A stretch of DNA of 64,000 nucleotides, taken from assembly GCF_014217685.1 (NCBI RefSeq), contig NZ_CP043653.1:62001-126000 (forward strand), in the 5' to 3' direction. Below are positions 52,666 through 60,154 of this stretch, piece after piece (position 1 is the stretch's first letter; every line of letters starts with the position of its first letter). Made by a program: the position numbers and the translations under genes. Source of the DNA: Glaciihabitans sp. INWT7. GTDB taxonomy: Bacteria > Actinomycetota > Actinomycetes > Actinomycetales > Microbacteriaceae. The notes below the pieces were generated by a model that worked only from the letters and a program-made list of their open reading frames with translations, made no database searches and was not told where the DNA came from.

Positions 52666-53253
52666 GTGCCCACAGCCGCCAAGGAACAGCCCCCCGCACG
52701 GCCTGATTCCGCGGCCGCCGACGCGCTTCTCCGGCGCATCGCGGCCGGGGACCAGGCCGCTTTCGCCGAGCTGTTCGACGAGTTCGCGCCGCGGGTCTAT
52801 CGACGCATCCTGGCGGTACTGCGAGATCGGTCGCAGTCAGAGGAGGTGATGCAGGAGGTCTTCCTCGAGGTCTGGCAGCAGGCGGCCCGCTTCGAGCCGA
52901 GCCGGGGCACGGTCGCGGGGTGGATTCTCACCCGCGCGCACGCGAGGGCTGTCGATCGAGTGCGATCGGCGGAGGCGGATCGCGCCCGCGACACCAGATT
53001 CGGCCTGCGGGACTTCGAGCCGGGCTACGACTCGGTCACCGAGGCTGTCGAGTTGCGCCTGGAGAGTGAGCGGGTGATCCGGGCTCTCGGCCAGCTGTCG
53101 GAGCTGCAGCGCGAGGCGCTCGTGCTCGCGTTCGTGGGCGACCTCACCCACGTGGAGGTCGCGGAGCGCCTCCGGCTGCCGCTCGGCACTGTGAAGTCCC
53201 GCATCCACGACGGTTTGCGTCAGATGCGGCGGATGCTCGAGGAACCCCTCTGA
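52666..53253 (+). CDS. sigK: ECF sigma factor, SigK-like (ECF19 group)
   Basis: A 195-residue ECF sigma factor. Region 2 covers LFDEFAPRVYRRILAVLRD and EEVMQEVFLEVWQQAARF with GTVAGWILTRAHARAVDRVR; region 4 covers LSELQREALVLAFVGDLTHV and LPLGTVKSRIHDGLRQMRR. It resembles mycobacterial SigK. SigK genes usually precede an rskA anti-sigma gene, but none follows here. GTG 52666 with a GGAGA site is favoured over GTG 52615. It lies 153 bases after the LAHTG surface gene, a candidate target. Confidence 0.87.
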   Translation: MPTAAKEQPPARPDSAAADALLRRIAAGDQAAFAELFDEFAPRVYRRILAVLRDRSQSEEVMQEVFLEVWQQAARFEPSRGTVAGWILTRAHARAVDRVRSAEADRARDTRFGLRDFEPGYDSVTEAVELRLESERVIRALGQLSELQREALVLAFVGDLTHVEVAERLRLPLGTVKSRIHDGLRQMRRMLEEPL

Positions 53254-53314
53254 GCCGGGAGGGTGCCAACGGTGACTACGCTCGACAGCAAGACCACGTC
53301 AGATCGGAGCTCCG

Positions 53315-53719
53315 GTGACCAGTTCCCCCCTCGGGCCGCGTTCGACGGCGATCGGCGGCCTCACCGTGACGGTCGATCCCGGGTCAGCGGTGCCGCCCTA
53401 CGAGCAGTTGCGGGTGCAGCTGATCGACGCGGTCGCCGCTCGGGCTATGGTCGCGGGAGCCAAGCTCCCTACCGTTCGCGGTCTCGCCGAGGCCCTCGGA
53501 ATCGCTCCGAATACGGTGGCTCGCAGCTACCGCGAGCTCGAACGCGACGCCGTGATCGAGACTCGTGGCCGCGCCGGCACCTATATCGCCGCGTCCGGGG
53601 ACGCGACCCAGCGCCAGGCCCAGGATGCTGCGGCGGTCTTCGCGACGCGCATCCGCCAGTTGCGGATCGATCCCGCCGACGCGCTCGAACTCGTACGGGC
53701 CGCGCTGATGGTCGACTAG
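53315..53719 (+). CDS. short GntR-family regulator (YtrA-like)
   Basis: A 134-residue winged-helix regulator: PPYEQLRVQLIDAVAARAMV and AKLPTVRGLAEALGIAPNTVARSYRELE give the GntR helix-turn-helix, with a ~50-residue helical tail. GTG 53315 has a GGAG site about seven bases upstream. It lies between the sigma factor and the convergent SDR gene; no dedicated target is adjacent, though the membrane-protein operon at 45 kb has a similar regulator. Confidence 0.87.
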   Translation: MTSSPLGPRSTAIGGLTVTVDPGSAVPPYEQLRVQLIDAVAARAMVAGAKLPTVRGLAEALGIAPNTVARSYRELERDAVIETRGRAGTYIAASGDATQRQAQDAAAVFATRIRQLRIDPADALELVRAALMVD

Positions 53720-53753
53720 TGCTCCCGCGCTCCGGTCGACGGCGGCGGGTCAG

Positions 53754-54554
53754 TCAGATCGATGCGACCGCGCCGGAGTCGACGCGGTAGTTCGCCCCGT
53801 TCACGAAACTCGCCTGCTCCGAGCACAGGAAGGCGACTACGGCAGCGACTTCCTGCGGTTCGCCCCGACGCTTCAACGCCATGTAGGGGCGCTCCTCGTC
53901 GAGAAAGCTCACGATCGCCTCGTCGACACTCGATCCGATCTTCTTCGCGCGCTTCTCCATCATCGCGTCGGTCATCGGCGTGTGGATGAAGGCGGGCGAG
54001 ACGCAGTTCACGAGCAGGCCCTCCTTCGCATAGGTGCGCGACAACCCCTTCATCAGGGCGAGCACCCCGGCCTTGGCCGAGCAGTACGGGATCTCGTCGT
54101 CGTAGGGCTGCACGCCATCCTCGGATGCCATGAGCACGATGCGACCCCAGCCGCCCTTGCGCAGGCTGGGCAGGAATGCGCTCACCAGCCGCACGGGACC
54201 CATCAGGTCGACCTCGAGGGTGGTGGTCCAGCCGGCGTCGTCGATCTCGTGGAAATAGCCCTGCGCGCCGGTGATCCCCGAGGACTGCACGAGGATGTCG
54301 ATGTCACCCACCGCGTCGAGCACCCTGTCTCGCATCTTCGCGATCGACTCCACCTTGGTGACGTCGGCGGCGAAGGCGAACAGTCGCCCCTCGAGTGCTC
54401 CGAGGCTCGCCGCGGCGGCATCCAGGCTCTTCTGATCGAGGTCGGTCAGCACGACGCGCACTCCCTCGCCGAGCAGGATGCGTGCGGTCTCCCATCCGAT
54501 ACCCGAGTCGGCACCGCTGATGAGGGCCGTACGTCCACTGATTCCGAGGTCCAT
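53754..54554 (-). CDS. SDR-family oxidoreductase
   Basis: A 266-residue classical short-chain dehydrogenase. The cofactor motif is SGADSGIG and the catalytic triad is in VLMASEDGVQPYDDEIPYCSAK. LTDLDQ after the second strand suggests NAD(H) preference. An AAGGAG site lies before ATG 54554. It is divergent from the SMP-30 gene across a palindrome; together they could oxidise a sugar to a lactone and hydrolyse it. Confidence 0.88.
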   Translation of the reverse strand: MDLGISGRTALISGADSGIGWETARILLGEGVRVVLTDLDQKSLDAAAASLGALEGRLFAFAADVTKVESIAKMRDRVLDAVGDIDILVQSSGITGAQGYFHEIDDAGWTTTLEVDLMGPVRLVSAFLPSLRKGGWGRIVLMASEDGVQPYDDEIPYCSAKAGVLALMKGLSRTYAKEGLLVNCVSPAFIHTPMTDAMMEKRAKKIGSSVDEAIVSFLDEERPYMALKRRGEPQEVAAVVAFLCSEQASFVNGANYRVDSGAVASI

Positions 54555-54573
54555 CAAAGCTCCTTCATTTATG

Positions 54574-54590
54574 CGTTCCTCAGAGGAACG
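54574..54590. promoter_or_regulatory. palindromic operator between SDR and SMP-30 genes
   Basis: CGTTCCTC-A-GAGGAACG is a perfect odd palindrome that lies one base before the TAGGCT -10 box of the SMP-30 gene and 20 bases from the SDR start. GTTCCnnnnnGGAAC-like sites are typical of IclR regulators; none is encoded here. Confidence 0.6.
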
Positions 54591-54602
54591 TAGGCTGGCA
54601 TC

Positions 54603-55469
54603 ATGAAAGTCGTGAGGGGGTTGCCCCGGGTTTTCCGGGATGCTAGCGCCATTCTCGCCGAGAGCATCGTCTGGGATCCGGATGGCTTCGTGCTCTGGTG
54701 TGACATCACCGCCGGGCTTCTCTACCGTTGCCCCATCGACGGTCTCGATGACACGGTCATCGAGTTGCCCCCGCCGCTGGCGTCATTTGCGCCGACGGCG
54801 AGCGGCAACGGCTATGTGGCGTCGCTCGGCGATCGCGTCGTGAGAGTCGATGCAACCGGTGGGGTCCGCGATCTCGCCCAGATCGAACACGCGCACGACG
54901 GCCTGCGACTCAACGAGGGCAAATGCGACCCCTACGGTCGCTGGATCACCGGATCGATGAACCTCGCGACCGGGGAGCCGGATGGCGCGCTCTACTCCGT
55001 GGCCGATAACGGGGCGGTGCGGGTGCTGCGCGGGGGGTTCGGAGTGGCCAATGGCTTCGAGTGGAGCCTCGACGACACCGAGATGTTCTTCACCGACACC
55101 GCCGTCAAGACCATCTACCGCGCCCCCTACAGCGAGACCGGCGACATCGGTGAAGTCAAGGTCTTCCACTCCGGCGAATCGCATGATGGGCTCACTATCG
55201 ACGCCGAGGGATTCCTCTGGGGCGGAATCTACGGAGGCGGTCGAGTAGTGCGGTACAGCCCGGAGGGGATCGAAGACCTCGTGGTCGAACTGCCTGCCCC
55301 GAACATCACCTCCGTCGCATTCGGCGGCCCCGGGATGTCGACGTTGTTCGTCGGCTCCGCGAGAGAGAATCTCACCGAGGAGCAGCTGGAGGCGCATCCG
55401 CTCTCCGGATCGATCTTCGCGATCGAAACCGCGACCAACGGTCGCCCCGCTCGCCGGTTCGGCGCATGA
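54603..55469 (+). CDS. SMP-30/gluconolactonase-family lactonase
   Basis: A 288-residue beta-propeller metal-dependent lactonase. AESIVWDPDGFVLWCDIT holds the first metal Glu, HDGLRLNEGKCDPYGRWITG and GVANGFEWSLDDTEMFFTDT supply the further Asn/Asp ligands, and SHDGLTIDAEGFLWGG the last Asp. It would open a sugar lactone made by the SDR. ATG 54603 is six bases after TAGGCT. The stop overlaps the GH15 gene start. Confidence 0.9.
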   Translation: MKVVRGLPRVFRDASAILAESIVWDPDGFVLWCDITAGLLYRCPIDGLDDTVIELPPPLASFAPTASGNGYVASLGDRVVRVDATGGVRDLAQIEHAHDGLRLNEGKCDPYGRWITGSMNLATGEPDGALYSVADNGAVRVLRGGFGVANGFEWSLDDTEMFFTDTAVKTIYRAPYSETGDIGEVKVFHSGESHDGLTIDAEGFLWGGIYGGGRVVRYSPEGIEDLVVELPAPNITSVAFGGPGMSTLFVGSARENLTEEQLEAHPLSGSIFAIETATNGRPARRFGA

Positions 55470-57271
55470 CCGGAACCTCACTGCAGCGTGACGGCATCGG
55501 GCCCGCAAACCGCATCGACGGGTATGCGGACCTGCGCTCCTACGCCGCGATCGGCGACGGCAGAACCGTGGCGCTCATCTCCCTCGACGGGGCGATCGAC
55601 TGGTTTCCGGCCCCCAACCTGGCAACGCCGCCCGCCTTCGCCGCCATCGTGGATGCGCCGCACGGTGGTCGCATCGAGTTGCGTCCGGTCGAGGAGTACA
55701 CGGTCACCCGTCGCTACGTTTCCGGCACAAACGTGCTGCAGACCACCTTCACGACCGCGTCCGGGCGTGTTCGCCTCACCGACGCCCTGGTCACCGGGGT
55801 CGCCGGGCGACTTCCCTGGGCGGAGCTCGCCCGGCGGGTGGAGGGGATGAAGGGATCCGTCGCGTTGCGCTGGGCCGTCGCCCCCGGCACGATGCTCGGC
55901 ATTGCCTCGCCCTGGGTCGAGCACACGGTGCAAGGGGCGGTGATCCGCGTCGACGGCGTGATGCTCGGAGTGCGCGGCATCGACCACGGCCCATCCACCG
56001 AAGGCGGACAGGCCATCACCGGCGCCTTCACGACCTCGGAGGGTTCGCGCCATCTCGTGGTCGTCACGGCGACCGAGCGCGAACCGCTTCGGATGGTGAC
56101 CCCCGAGATCGTGGACCGCGGCATCGACCGCACCATCGCCAATTGGAAGGCGTGGTCGGCCGAGTTCTCCTGGAAGGGGGAATGGGCTGACGCCGTCCTG
56201 CGCAGCGCTCTCGCGCTCAAGCTGCTCATCCACAGCCCCAACGGATCGATCGCCGCGGCCGCCACCACCTCGATCCCGGAGAGCCGCGACGGAGGCAAGA
56301 ACTGGGACTACCGATTCGCCTGGGTGCGAGACCTCGCCTATACAGTTCGTGCGCTCATCCGTTTCGGGCTGCGGGAGGAGACGCATGCTGCCGTCTCGTG
56401 GCTGCTGACCACCATTCGCGAGCAAGGCCCCGAACTGCACATCCTCTACGCGCTGGATGGTTCGGTCCCGGAGGGCGCCACCCACCCGGACGTGGTCGGC
56501 TGGCGGAACATCGGTCCGGTCGTGGTGGGGAACGATGCGCAGGGACAGCGGCAGCTCGGAGTCTACGGCGACCTCTTCGACGTGGTTCGGGCCTACGTGG
56601 ACGACGGCAATCTTCTCGACGCCGAGACCGGCCGACTTCTGGCCTCGATCGCCGACCGCGCCTGCGACAACTGGCAACGACCGGATTCCGGCATGTGGGA
56701 GCTCGAGGAGGAGCACCACTACACCTCGTCGAAACTGGGCTGCTGGCAGGCGCTCGATTGCGCTGTGCGCCTCGCGGAACTCGGACAGTTGCCCGGCGGT
56801 GGCGAGCGCTGGGCGGCCGAGCGCGACCGCATCCGCGACTGGGTGGAGACGAACGGCTGGTCGGAGGCGCGACAGAGCTACGTGATGTATCCGGGCAGCG
56901 AGAAGCTCGACGCATCCATTCTTCTTCACGCCGACAGCGGTTTCGATCGGGGTGAACGGATGTCGTCCACGATCGACGCGATCGACAGTGAACTCGGGCG
57001 GGGAGCGCTGGTCTATCGCTACTCCGGAATGCAGCGGGAGGAGGGAACCTTCGTGGCCTGCGCATTCTGGGTTGCCGGGGCGCTCGCCTGCGTCGGCCGC
57101 CTGGACGAGGCCCGCGCCCGCATGGGTGAGCTGGTGGCCTTGGGCAACGATGTGGGGCTGTACGCCGAGATGATGGATGCCGAGTCGCACGAGTTTCTCG
57201 GCAACCTGCCGCAGGGCCTCAGCCACCTCGCACTCATCAACGCGGCGATCACGATCGAACAGCTGTCCTAG
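55466..57271 (+). CDS. GH15 glucoamylase-like/trehalase-type hydrolase
   Basis: A 601-residue intracellular GH15 enzyme. An N-terminal super-sandwich domain (from LRSYAAIGDGRTVALIS) is joined to an (alpha/alpha)6 barrel with NWDYRFAWVRDLAYTV, the catalytic Glu in RPDSGMWELEEE and the second in QREEGTFVACAFW. Mycobacterial relatives are trehalases; others are glucoamylases. No signal peptide is seen. Co-translated with the lactonase (ATGA). Confidence 0.9.
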   Translation: MTGTSLQRDGIGPANRIDGYADLRSYAAIGDGRTVALISLDGAIDWFPAPNLATPPAFAAIVDAPHGGRIELRPVEEYTVTRRYVSGTNVLQTTFTTASGRVRLTDALVTGVAGRLPWAELARRVEGMKGSVALRWAVAPGTMLGIASPWVEHTVQGAVIRVDGVMLGVRGIDHGPSTEGGQAITGAFTTSEGSRHLVVVTATEREPLRMVTPEIVDRGIDRTIANWKAWSAEFSWKGEWADAVLRSALALKLLIHSPNGSIAAAATTSIPESRDGGKNWDYRFAWVRDLAYTVRALIRFGLREETHAAVSWLLTTIREQGPELHILYALDGSVPEGATHPDVVGWRNIGPVVVGNDAQGQRQLGVYGDLFDVVRAYVDDGNLLDAETGRLLASIADRACDNWQRPDSGMWELEEEHHYTSSKLGCWQALDCAVRLAELGQLPGGGERWAAERDRIRDWVETNGWSEARQSYVMYPGSEKLDASILLHADSGFDRGERMSSTIDAIDSELGRGALVYRYSGMQREEGTFVACAFWVAGALACVGRLDEARARMGELVALGNDVGLYAEMMDAESHEFLGNLPQGLSHLALINAAITIEQLS

Positions 57272-57320
57272 CCGGAGCGGCCGGTGGTCGAACAGCGAGC
57301 GCCAGAGAGGCCTCGATGCG

Positions 57321-57761
57321 CTATCCCTCGCGGGTGCGGTGGATCAGTTTCGACAGCACGATGGCGCTGCGGGTGTGGTCGACGTTGGGTGCGACCCGCA
57401 CGCGCTCCAGGGCGAGTTCGAGCGAGGGGATGTCTCGTGATCGCATGTGCACGATGGCATCCGCGCTCCCGGTGACCGTTCCGGCATCCACGACCTCCGG
57501 CACACCGGAAAGGATGCGTCGCAGCTCCTCCGGCGCGACGGTGCCGCGGCAGAAAAGTTCGACGTAGGCCTCGGTGCCGAGGCCGTCCACGGCGGGGTCG
57601 ACCTGGATGGTGAATCCGCGGATCACCTTGTCGGCGACCAGGCGGTCGACGCGGCGTTTCACCGCAGAGGCGGAGAGTCCGATCACTTCGCCGATATCCC
57701 CGTATCCAGCGCGGGCATTCTGGCGAAGAAGGTCGATGATGCCATAGTCGAGACTGTCCAT
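57321..57761 (-). CDS. Lrp/AsnC-family regulator
   Basis: A 146-residue Lrp-type regulator: helix-turn-helix YGDIGEVIGLSASAVKRRVD and a RAM effector domain (GLGTEAYVELFCRG, VVDAGTVTGSADAIV). It is divergent from the arginine hydrolase/rocD operon and probably activates it with arginine or ornithine as effector. ATG 57761 lies six bases after a TAGGGT box; the ATG two codons upstream lies within the promoter spacer and is less likely. Confidence 0.9.
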   Translation of the reverse strand: MDSLDYGIIDLLRQNARAGYGDIGEVIGLSASAVKRRVDRLVADKVIRGFTIQVDPAVDGLGTEAYVELFCRGTVAPEELRRILSGVPEVVDAGTVTGSADAIVHMRSRDIPSLELALERVRVAPNVDHTRSAIVLSKLIHRTREG

Positions 57762-57785
57762 GGTCATACCCTATGGCGCTTTATT

Positions 57786-57798
57786 GTGCGGTCCGCAC
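57786..57798. promoter_or_regulatory. palindromic site, likely Lrp operator
   Basis: GTGCGG-T-CCGCAC is a perfect odd palindrome 25 bases from the Lrp start, and TTGTGCG occurs again at ~57814, so two half-related sites face the rocD-operon promoter. Confidence 0.5.
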
Positions 57799-57895
57799 CA
57801 TCTTCGGCGATTTTGTGCGCCCTACGCTGCCAAAGATCGGAAGTGTGCGTGTGAGACTGGAACGACCCCACACCCCGATCTCCAAAGGAGCCCTC

Positions 57896-58753
57896 GTGTC
57901 GGCCACTCTGCCTGCAACGAATGTTGCCACCGTCCGCACCCCATCCAAGCGCACAGTCCTCATGTGCCGCCCCGAATTCTTCACGGTGGTGTACCGCATC
58001 AATCCGTGGATGGACCCGCAGCTGCCCACCGACACCGCCCTCGCAGTTCGCCAGTGGGAGACGCTCTATCAGACTTATGTCGACCTCGGTTTCGAAGTGC
58101 ACCTGATCGACCCCATCGAGGGCCTTCCCGACATGGTCTACGCCGCGAACGGCGGATTCGTGCTCGACAACATCGCCTACGGTGCGAGCTTCACGTATCC
58201 GGAGCGCCAGCCAGAGGGTCCCGCCTACATGGACTGGTTCCGTGAGAACGGATTCGACGTGAAGGTGCCGGAGAACATCAACGAGGGGGAGGGCGACTTC
58301 CTGCTCGTGGGCGATGTGATCCTCGCCGGAACCGGGTTCCGCAGCGCATCCAACAGCCACCAGGAGCTGGCGGAACTCTACGGGCGTCAGGTCATCACCC
58401 TCGAACTCGTGAACCCGAGTTTCTACCACCTCGACACCGCGATCGCGGTGCTCGACCCCCAGCCGGGATTCGACAACCCCAACATCGCCTACCTTCCGAG
58501 TGCGTTCAACGAAGAGGGCCTCGCGGTTCTCCGAGAGCGCTTCCCCGACGCGATCCTCGTGAACGAGGAAGACGCGGCGGTGCTCGGCCTCAACTCCTTC
58601 GGCGACGGCTACAACATGGTGATCGCCTCCCGCGCCACCGATTTCGAGCGCCAGCTTCGCGAGCGTGGGTACAACCCCATCGGCGTCGACCTTTCCGAGC
58701 TCCTGCTCGGCGGCGGCGGCGTCAAGTGCTGCACCCTCGAACTGCGCACATGA
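57896..58753 (+). CDS. arginine-modifying hydrolase (dimethylargininase/arginine dihydrolase family)
   Basis: A 285-residue amidinotransferase-fold enzyme usually annotated as dimethylargininase. Active-site features are INPWM at 35-39, Asn85 in PDMVYAANGG, His178 in FYHLDTAIAV and Cys278/279 in GVKCCTLEL. The INPWM and AANGG features are reminiscent of ArgZ-type arginine dihydrolases, which release ornithine. The ornithine aminotransferase gene overlaps directly, so arginine-to-ornithine is an attractive alternative to dimethylarginine-to-citrulline. GTG 57896 has an AAAGGAG site five bases upstream. Confidence 0.88.
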   Translation: MSATLPATNVATVRTPSKRTVLMCRPEFFTVVYRINPWMDPQLPTDTALAVRQWETLYQTYVDLGFEVHLIDPIEGLPDMVYAANGGFVLDNIAYGASFTYPERQPEGPAYMDWFRENGFDVKVPENINEGEGDFLLVGDVILAGTGFRSASNSHQELAELYGRQVITLELVNPSFYHLDTAIAVLDPQPGFDNPNIAYLPSAFNEEGLAVLRERFPDAILVNEEDAAVLGLNSFGDGYNMVIASRATDFERQLRERGYNPIGVDLSELLLGGGGVKCCTLELRT

Positions 58754-59964
58754 CGTTGTCCGCGGCCGAGTTCATCGCCGCCGAAGACTCCCACATCGCC
58801 CACACCTACCATCCGCTGCCGGTGGTCGTCGCGACCGCGGAGGGTGCCTGGGTGACGGATGTCGAGGGCCGACGGTACCTCGATTGCCTCGCGGCCTATT
58901 CCGCGGTGAACTTCGGCCACGGGCATCCGGCACTCATCTCGGCCGCGAAGGCACAGCTCGACCGCGTCACGCTCACCAGCCGGGCGTTTCACAACGACCA
59001 GCTCGGTCCCTTCGTCGGTGCGCTCGCCGCACTCGCGAAGAAGGACCTCGTGATCCCGATGAACACCGGGGCCGAGGCGGTGGAATCCGGGCTCAAGGCC
59101 GCGCGAGCCTGGGGCTACCGGGTGAAGGGCGTCGCCCCCGACCGGGCGAACATCATCGTTGCCGATGGCAACTTCCACGGCCGCACCATCACGATAATCA
59201 GCTTCTCGGATGATGCTACGGCCACCACCGACTTCGGCCCGTTCACGCCGGGCTTCCGTTCGGTGCCGTACGGGGATGCGGCGGCCCTCGAAGCCGCGAT
59301 CGACGGCAACACCGTCGCCGTGCTCCTCGAGCCGATCCAGGGCGAGGCGGGCATCCTCATCCCGCCGGCCGACTATCTGCCGGCCGTGCGCGACATCACC
59401 ACCCGTCACAACGTGCTCTTCATCGCGGACGAGATCCAGTCGGGGCTCGGACGCACGGGTGCCACCTTCCAGTGCGACAACCTCGGTGTCACGCCCGACC
59501 TCTACCTGCTCGGCAAGGCGCTCGGCGGCGGGATCGTGCCGGTGTCTGCGGTGGTCGGCAACTCTGACATCCTCGGCGTACTCGGCGCCGGGGAACACGG
59601 TTCGACCTTCGGCGGCAATCCGCTCGCCGCTGCCGTCGGCTCCGCGGTCGTCGCCCTGCTCGAGACCGGGGAATACCAGGAGCGCGCCAGGGTGATGGGG
59701 GCGCGACTCGCTGCGGGACTCGAGCGTTTGATCGGCTTCGGAGTCGTCTCCGTGCGATCGGCCGGGCTGTGGGCCGGCGTCGACATCGACCCCTCCCTCG
59801 CGACCGGTCGCCGGGTCTGCGAGCTGCTCATGTCGCGGGGAGTGCTCGCGAAGGACACCCACGGCTCGACCATCCGTTTCGCTCCCCCGCTCGTGATCAC
59901 CGCGGAAGACGTGGATTTCGCCGTCGACCAGCTGGAAGCCGTGCTGCTGGAGCTGCGCGCGTAG
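58750..59964 (+). CDS. rocD: ornithine--oxo-acid aminotransferase
   Basis: A 404-residue class III PLP aminotransferase converting ornithine to glutamate semialdehyde. YLDCLAAYSAVNFGHGHP near the N-terminus is characteristic of ornithine aminotransferases; MNTGAEAVESGLKAAR binds PLP, FIADEIQSGLGRTG the ring Asp, and the lysine is in LLGKALGGGIVPVS. ATG overlaps the upstream stop (ATGA). Its product is oxidised by PutA encoded 12 kb away. Confidence 0.94.
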   Translation: MTLSAAEFIAAEDSHIAHTYHPLPVVVATAEGAWVTDVEGRRYLDCLAAYSAVNFGHGHPALISAAKAQLDRVTLTSRAFHNDQLGPFVGALAALAKKDLVIPMNTGAEAVESGLKAARAWGYRVKGVAPDRANIIVADGNFHGRTITIISFSDDATATTDFGPFTPGFRSVPYGDAAALEAAIDGNTVAVLLEPIQGEAGILIPPADYLPAVRDITTRHNVLFIADEIQSGLGRTGATFQCDNLGVTPDLYLLGKALGGGIVPVSAVVGNSDILGVLGAGEHGSTFGGNPLAAAVGSAVVALLETGEYQERARVMGARLAAGLERLIGFGVVSVRSAGLWAGVDIDPSLATGRRVCELLMSRGVLAKDTHGSTIRFAPPLVITAEDVDFAVDQLEAVLLELRA

Positions 59965-60014
59965 CACCCCCGGCCCAGTCGGCGCGTCGCCGGTCGCGCC
60001 ATATTCGGTTGCAC

Positions 60015-60098
60015 AACTCCTGCAATTCGGAAGGGGGCCGGGTCTTCGGCCCGAACTTCCGGGGTACTTGTTCCCGTCGGCCGCACAGCGCAGGAGTT
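60015..60098. other. nested inverted-repeat element (structured RNA or terminator candidate)
   Basis: Outer arms AACTCCTGC (60015-60023) and GCAGGAGTT (60090-60098) are perfect complements. Inside, CGGAAG (60028-60033) pairs with CTTCCG (60056-60061), and within that GGGCCG (60035-60040) pairs with CGGCCC (60047-60052). It lies between rocD and ltrA and is not coding. It could end rocD transcription, be a small RNA, or be a dispersed palindromic repeat. Confidence 0.5.
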
Positions 60099-60154
60099 AC
60101 GGAATCGGGACTGGTCTCTGTCGGATCGGAAATCGTAGCTCCTAAGCTGTGGCC

